Shown one piece after another: positions 16,625-19,966 of a stretch of DNA of 19,966 nucleotides. The first letter of the stretch is position 1. Every line of letters begins with the position of its first letter. The translations under genes and the position numbers were made by a program. The notes beneath the pieces were generated by a model that was not told where the DNA came from, ran no database searches, and saw nothing but the letters and a program-made list of their open reading frames with translations. The DNA lies in contig JABUTP010000003.1 of NCBI GenBank assembly GCA_021443625.1, positions 1 to 19,966 of the forward strand. The letters are read 5' to 3'. The DNA is from Bacteroidales bacterium (GTDB lineage: Bacteria; Bacteroidota; Bacteroidia; Bacteroidales; UBA932).

Positions 16625-19126
16625 ATGAAAAGAAGCATTCATTCCCTTCTGACGGGCGTCCTTGCCATATCGATGCTGCTTACCTCAGCATCCGTCCCCG
16701 CCCGGGCAGCTTTCTGGAAAAAGAAAAAGGTTGCCGACACCGAAAAGGAACAGAAGAAAGAGTCCGAATACGAAAAACTCTTCAAGGAGAAGCAATACCA
16801 GACCGCCAAGGGTTTTATGACCATTCATCTGTTCGATGACTGCAAGGTTCTGTTCGAACTCCCCAAGGATATCCTGGGCCGCGACATCCTCGTATCAAAC
16901 ACCGTGGAGAAAGTTTCCAACGGCGATGCCATAAATTCGGGTTTCACCAATACGAAAGCCATCCACGTCCGCTTTGAACTCTGCGACTCCCTGATACTGA
17001 TGCGCGACGCGTCCTGCCCCTATATTGCGGGAGCAGACTCCCCCCAGACGCAGGCCCTGGAAAAGAATTTCAAGGGGGCGATTCTGGCAAGCCAGAAAAT
17101 AAAGACACTCTCTCCGGACAGCACAGCCTATGTCTTCAGTGCCGATGACCTGCTCTCTGTCCTGGACAAGAAACTGGAGCCTTACGATGCCAATTCACCC
17201 GGGTCGTACGGCGGCATCGTTGACCTGAAACTGAAAAAACAGGACAGCAAAAGCTTCCGCATAGCAGCAGAGGGATTTTCGGACAATATGAGCATCCTCG
17301 CAGAGGATACATACAAGCTGGAACAGCGCTTCCTCGGCTCCCTTTCGTCGGCGGAGCAATTTGTCACCACCCTCGACCGCAGGAATTTCCTGCTTCTGGG
17401 AGAAACTCCCGCCAGGATACGCTACGCCGACTCGCGAATCGGTCTCAACCCCATAGAGAAACTCACCTTCGGCAGCGGCGACAGGGGTTCCAAATCGTGC
17501 TGGATTGCAAAGAGATGGAACATCGGATCGAGAGAGCATCTCACATTCTATATGGACCCCCTCATCAATCCCGAAATTGCGGAGGCGGTGCGCAGGGGAG
17601 TACTGGAGTGGAACAATGCGTTCGCCGGCATCGGTCGTCCCGATTTCATTGAAGTCCTGCCCTTCCCCACCGACGACCCCGAATTCAGCGTGGGCAACCT
17701 GAAATACTCGTGCATCGTCCATGAAAGTTCCACCAACAGCGAGATAAGAAGCAACATCTGGACAGACCCCCGCACGGGCGAGATTGTGAGCGCAAGAATC
17801 TATGTTCCGTTTGATTTGCCCTCCGCCCTCGTAGCCTCCCTGATGATAAACGTAGGCCTTGCCGACAAAGAGGTCCGAAACCCTTCCAACAAATTGACTC
17901 CAAGGGTGCTGGAAGGCGTCAGCGCCGCCGTGACCCACGAAATGGGCAAATGTCTCGGTCTGGGTATCAATGCCGCCGGCTCCTCCACCGTTCCCCTGGA
18001 TTCGCTCCGCTCGGCAACCTATACCTCTCAGTACGGTCTTTCCAACAGCGTGATGGATATTGTTCCCTATAACTTCACCGCACGCGAAGGAGACCTTGAA
18101 AAGGGAGTGGCCCTGGTTCATACCAAGGTAGGTTGCTATGACAAATATGCCATAGACTGGCTCTACGGCACCATAGAAGGGGCCGCAACCCCCGAAGATG
18201 AGATAGCCCCGCTGTCGGAGAAGATAAGGAAGTCACTGGACGATCCCCGGCTGATGTTCCACCGGGAATACAACTACAAGGACATCCGAAGGGGCATTGA
18301 CCCCCGCGCCTTCAAGGGTGATCTCGGAGACGACGGCATAAGAAGCGCCCGCATCCGGATGGAGAACCTCTGCGAAACGATGTCCCAGATAGACAAATGG
18401 GTTGCCGGAAACGACGATAACTACGATTTCAGAAGATTGCTCGCCCTCCCAATACTGGAGGCCTCCGCCTACAACATCGCCAATGTGTTCGGTTATGTGG
18501 GAGCATTCTGGTTCAATGAAGTGGAGGATGGTTTCCCGGCAGTTGTCCCCCTCCCCAGAGAGTTGCAGAAGAAAGCTTTCAACGAGGGGTTGGAACTGGC
18601 CGGAATGATAGATGGCGTGGATAACCGCAAACTGGACAACGACCTCTTCTTCAGACGTTCGATTCCCGATTTCGTCACGGTTTCGTACATTATGCCAAGT
18701 ATGCTGGGATGCATCGCCTCGGCAGAGTTCTGCGCCGAGAAATCGGCTGACCCCTATACCCCGCAGGATTTGTTCGAAAACATCTGTGACTATATGCTTC
18801 GCGATGTCAAATACAACCGCCCGATGGGACATCTCACAATGCTGATGAACTATTCGCTCTTTGCCAACACCCGGAAACAAGCGGGCATAATGACTCCAAA
18901 AGACGGGGAGAAAGATCTTTACAGCGCATTTGAAAACGAGGGTTACGAAACGGTGACGGCCATTCCGCTGCTCTCTCCGGATGTCAGTGAACCGCTTATG
19001 TTCTCCAACCTCAAGATGCTGCAGAAACGGTACCGGACAGCCCTCGGACAGGCCACCGACCCCACTCTGCGCAAACAGCTCAACTTCCTCCTCTCCTGCG
19101 TGAACGACAGTCTGAAAATCGATTAA
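16625..19126 (+). CDS. Tandem paralogue of the zinc metalloprotease, zinc site degenerate (probable pseudoenzyme)
   Basis: The 833-residue protein has a signal peptide ending near ARA29 and the same domain order as the preceding gene. Shared segments include FPTDDPEF...NLKYSCI, WTDPR(S/T)GEI and a DSLRS region followed by a Met-turn-like SVMD. The zinc-binding motif is altered: H438-E439 is present, but the second histidine is K442 and the third is I448. With one of three histidines left, zinc binding and proteolysis as in the neighbour seem unlikely. The reading frame is intact over its full length with no stop or frameshift, so the protein is maintained, perhaps as a regulator, a substrate-binding partner or a heterodimer subunit. 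The start is 8 bp after the upstream stop. Confidence 0.88.
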   Translation: MKRSIHSLLTGVLAISMLLTSASVPARAAFWKKKKVADTEKEQKKESEYEKLFKEKQYQTAKGFMTIHLFDDCKVLFELPKDILGRDILVSNTVEKVSNGDAINSGFTNTKAIHVRFELCDSLILMRDASCPYIAGADSPQTQALEKNFKGAILASQKIKTLSPDSTAYVFSADDLLSVLDKKLEPYDANSPGSYGGIVDLKLKKQDSKSFRIAAEGFSDNMSILAEDTYKLEQRFLGSLSSAEQFVTTLDRRNFLLLGETPARIRYADSRIGLNPIEKLTFGSGDRGSKSCWIAKRWNIGSREHLTFYMDPLINPEIAEAVRRGVLEWNNAFAGIGRPDFIEVLPFPTDDPEFSVGNLKYSCIVHESSTNSEIRSNIWTDPRTGEIVSARIYVPFDLPSALVASLMINVGLADKEVRNPSNKLTPRVLEGVSAAVTHEMGKCLGLGINAAGSSTVPLDSLRSATYTSQYGLSNSVMDIVPYNFTAREGDLEKGVALVHTKVGCYDKYAIDWLYGTIEGAATPEDEIAPLSEKIRKSLDDPRLMFHREYNYKDIRRGIDPRAFKGDLGDDGIRSARIRMENLCETMSQIDKWVAGNDDNYDFRRLLALPILEASAYNIANVFGYVGAFWFNEVEDGFPAVVPLPRELQKKAFNEGLELAGMIDGVDNRKLDNDLFFRRSIPDFVTVSYIMPSMLGCIASAEFCAEKSADPYTPQDLFENICDYMLRDVKYNRPMGHLTMLMNYSLFANTRKQAGIMTPKDGEKDLYSAFENEGYETVTAIPLLSPDVSEPLMFSNLKMLQKRYRTALGQATDPTLRKQLNFLLSCVNDSLKID

Positions 19127-19137
19127 AACAGAACGAT

Positions 19138-19605
19138 ATGGTACAAGGTGACAGAATTCCCGAGGTTCTGGGAATAGACCAGAACGGCAAAGAAATAAAG
19201 GCCTCCGACTTCAGGGGGAGGAAACTGATTCTATATTCCTACCCCAAGGACAACACGAGCGGCTGCACCGCAGAAGCCTGTTCGCTCCGCGACCACAAGG
19301 ATGAACTCAATGCCTTGGGCTATGAAATCTTGGGAGTGAGCAAGGACAGCTGCGCCTCCCATCTCAAGTTCATTGACAACTACAACCTCCCGTTCCCCCT
19401 CATAGCCGACACCGGCACCACCCTGCTGCAGGCGTTGGGCGCCTGGGGGGAGAAGGTGGCGTGCGGGCGCCGCACCGTCGGCACCCTCAGGACAACCTAC
19501 CTGGTAAACGAAGAGGGGGTTATAGAACACGTCTTCCTGCCGAAGCAGATAAAGACCAAAGAACACGCACAGCAGATTATAGACAAAATAAAAGCCTTGG
19601 ATTAA
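19138..19605 (+). CDS. bcp: Thiol peroxiredoxin, Bcp/PrxQ type
   Basis: The 155-residue protein has the Bcp active site in YPKDNTSGCTAEACSLRD: C43 is the peroxidatic cysteine in the P-x3-T-x2-C motif (P36, T40) and C48, five residues later, is the resolving cysteine of the two-cysteine subgroup. It reduces hydrogen peroxide and organic hydroperoxides, with thioredoxin as the usual reductant. No signal peptide is present, so it is cytoplasmic. A later cysteine (C101) lies in the GEKVACGRR segment. The gene is 11 bp after the second protease gene and would be the last gene of the operon. Its link to peptide uptake is unclear and it may simply be co-transcribed. Confidence 0.93.
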   Translation: MVQGDRIPEVLGIDQNGKEIKASDFRGRKLILYSYPKDNTSGCTAEACSLRDHKDELNALGYEILGVSKDSCASHLKFIDNYNLPFPLIADTGTTLLQALGAWGEKVACGRRTVGTLRTTYLVNEEGVIEHVFLPKQIKTKEHAQQIIDKIKALD

Positions 19606-19616
19606 CCAAGGCTTTT
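19590..19616. terminator. Bidirectional intrinsic terminator between bcp and rpsJ
   Basis: AAAAGCCTTGG (19590-19600) and CCAAGGCTTTT (19606-19616) form a perfect 11-bp stem with loop ATTAA. The U-rich tail is provided by the A/T ends in both directions. The TAA stop of bcp (19603-19605) lies in the loop, so the last codons of bcp form one arm. It can end both the plus-strand operon and the minus-strand rpsJ transcript. Confidence 0.85.
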
Positions 19617-19646
19617 ATTCTTTCAAAACAGCTTCTTAGAAGCTTC

Positions 19647-19955
19647 TTAATTGACTTTGATGTCCACGTCAACACCGCTGGGGAGCTCGAGCTTCATAAG
19701 AGCGTCGATGGTCTTGGGAGTCGAGCTGTAGATATCTACAAGACGACGGTAAGTGTTGAGTTCGAACTGCTCGCGGGCCTTCTTGTTAACGAAGGTGGAG
19801 CGGTTTACGGTGAAGATCTTCTTGTCTGTGGGAAGGGGGATGGGACCGCTGATGACAGCGCCGGTAGCCTTCACAGTCTTTACGAGTTTGTCGGTAGATT
19901 TATCTACCAAAGCATGGTCGTAAGATTTCAGTTTGATTCTAATTTTCTGGCTCAT
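19647..19955 (-). CDS. rpsJ: Small ribosomal subunit protein uS10 (S10)
   Basis: The 102-residue protein is a full-length S10. Recognisable motifs include [11 protein letters not shown] at the start, GPIPLPT in the middle, a [13 protein letters not shown] helix and LPSGVDV at the end. S10 is a component of the 30S head and, as NusE, takes part in transcription antitermination. The gene begins 11 bp from the window edge, so its upstream neighbours (expected rpsL, rpsG and fusA) are not seen. Downstream there is a strong terminator and then the oppositely oriented bcp, so no rplC follows. Confidence 0.97.
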   Translation of the reverse strand: MSQKIRIKLKSYDHALVDKSTDKLVKTVKATGAVISGPIPLPTDKKIFTVNRSTFVNKKAREQFELNTYRRLVDIYSSTPKTIDALMKLELPSGVDVDIKVN

Positions 19956-19966
19956 TATAGTACTAT

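Noticed and set aside
19630..19644. AGCTTCT-T-AGAAGCT palindrome next to the rpsJ stop codon
   Set aside because: A 1-nt centre cannot form a full hairpin, and the neighbouring 11-bp stem is a far better terminator. The repeat of GCTTCTTA extends into the rpsJ stop and seems incidental.
1..19966. CRISPR arrays, insertion sequences, tRNA or rRNA genes
   Set aside because: No spaced direct repeats, transposase genes, terminal inverted repeats of IS type, or structural RNA signatures were seen on either strand.

Overview
The window looks like chromosomal DNA from a member of the Bacteroidota, most likely the order Bacteroidales. The evidence is a SusC/SusD outer-membrane transport pair with DUF4843-type and PKD-like lipoproteins, promoters of the TTTG / TAnnTTTG type, start codons without clear Shine-Dalgarno sequences, and an rpsJ of the Bacteroidota type. 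GC is moderate to high for the order, with many C-ending codons in the Sus-like operon. I cannot name a genus.

Layout: (a) 1-357 is the 3' end of an AAA-ATPase/DUF234-type gene cut by the window edge. (b) 439-1302 is an NrtR-type Nudix regulator whose promoter is bracketed by two copies of one 15-bp palindromic motif, the signature of autoregulation. (c) 1413-2090 encodes a free-standing VWA-domain protein. (d) 2097-4072 (minus) is a two-gene partner-switching module: a membrane-anchored SpoIIE phosphatase fused to an HATPase kinase-like domain, then a STAS protein. (e) 4201-4827 is a cysteine-rich lipoprotein of unknown function. (f) 4839-6664 (minus) holds two GT2 glycosyltransferases overlapping by 4 bp. 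(g) 6788-19616 is a seven-gene plus-strand operon: SusC-like, SusD-like, DUF4843 lipoprotein, PKD-like lipoprotein, a metzincin-type zinc metalloprotease (DUF5117/DUF4953 group), a tandem paralogue of that protease, and a Bcp peroxiredoxin. A strong bidirectional terminator closes it. (h) 19647-19955 (minus) is rpsJ, which ends its operon here instead of running into rplC.

The operon in (g) is the most interesting part. It has the transporter and surface lipoproteins of a polysaccharide utilization locus, but no glycoside hydrolase, lyase, sulfatase or local regulator. Its only degradative enzymes are two large exported proteins of the metallopeptidase family. The simplest reading is a peptide or protein acquisition locus. 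The second protease has lost two of the three zinc-binding histidines (HEMGK...I in place of HEVGH...H) while keeping the surrounding fold motifs, so it is probably a pseudoenzyme paired with an active one.

Intergenic spaces are short. None of the gene-free stretches exceeds about 200 bases, and those with visible structure are listed as regulatory features. The region 358-438 and the convergent gap at 4828-4838 show nothing I can interpret.
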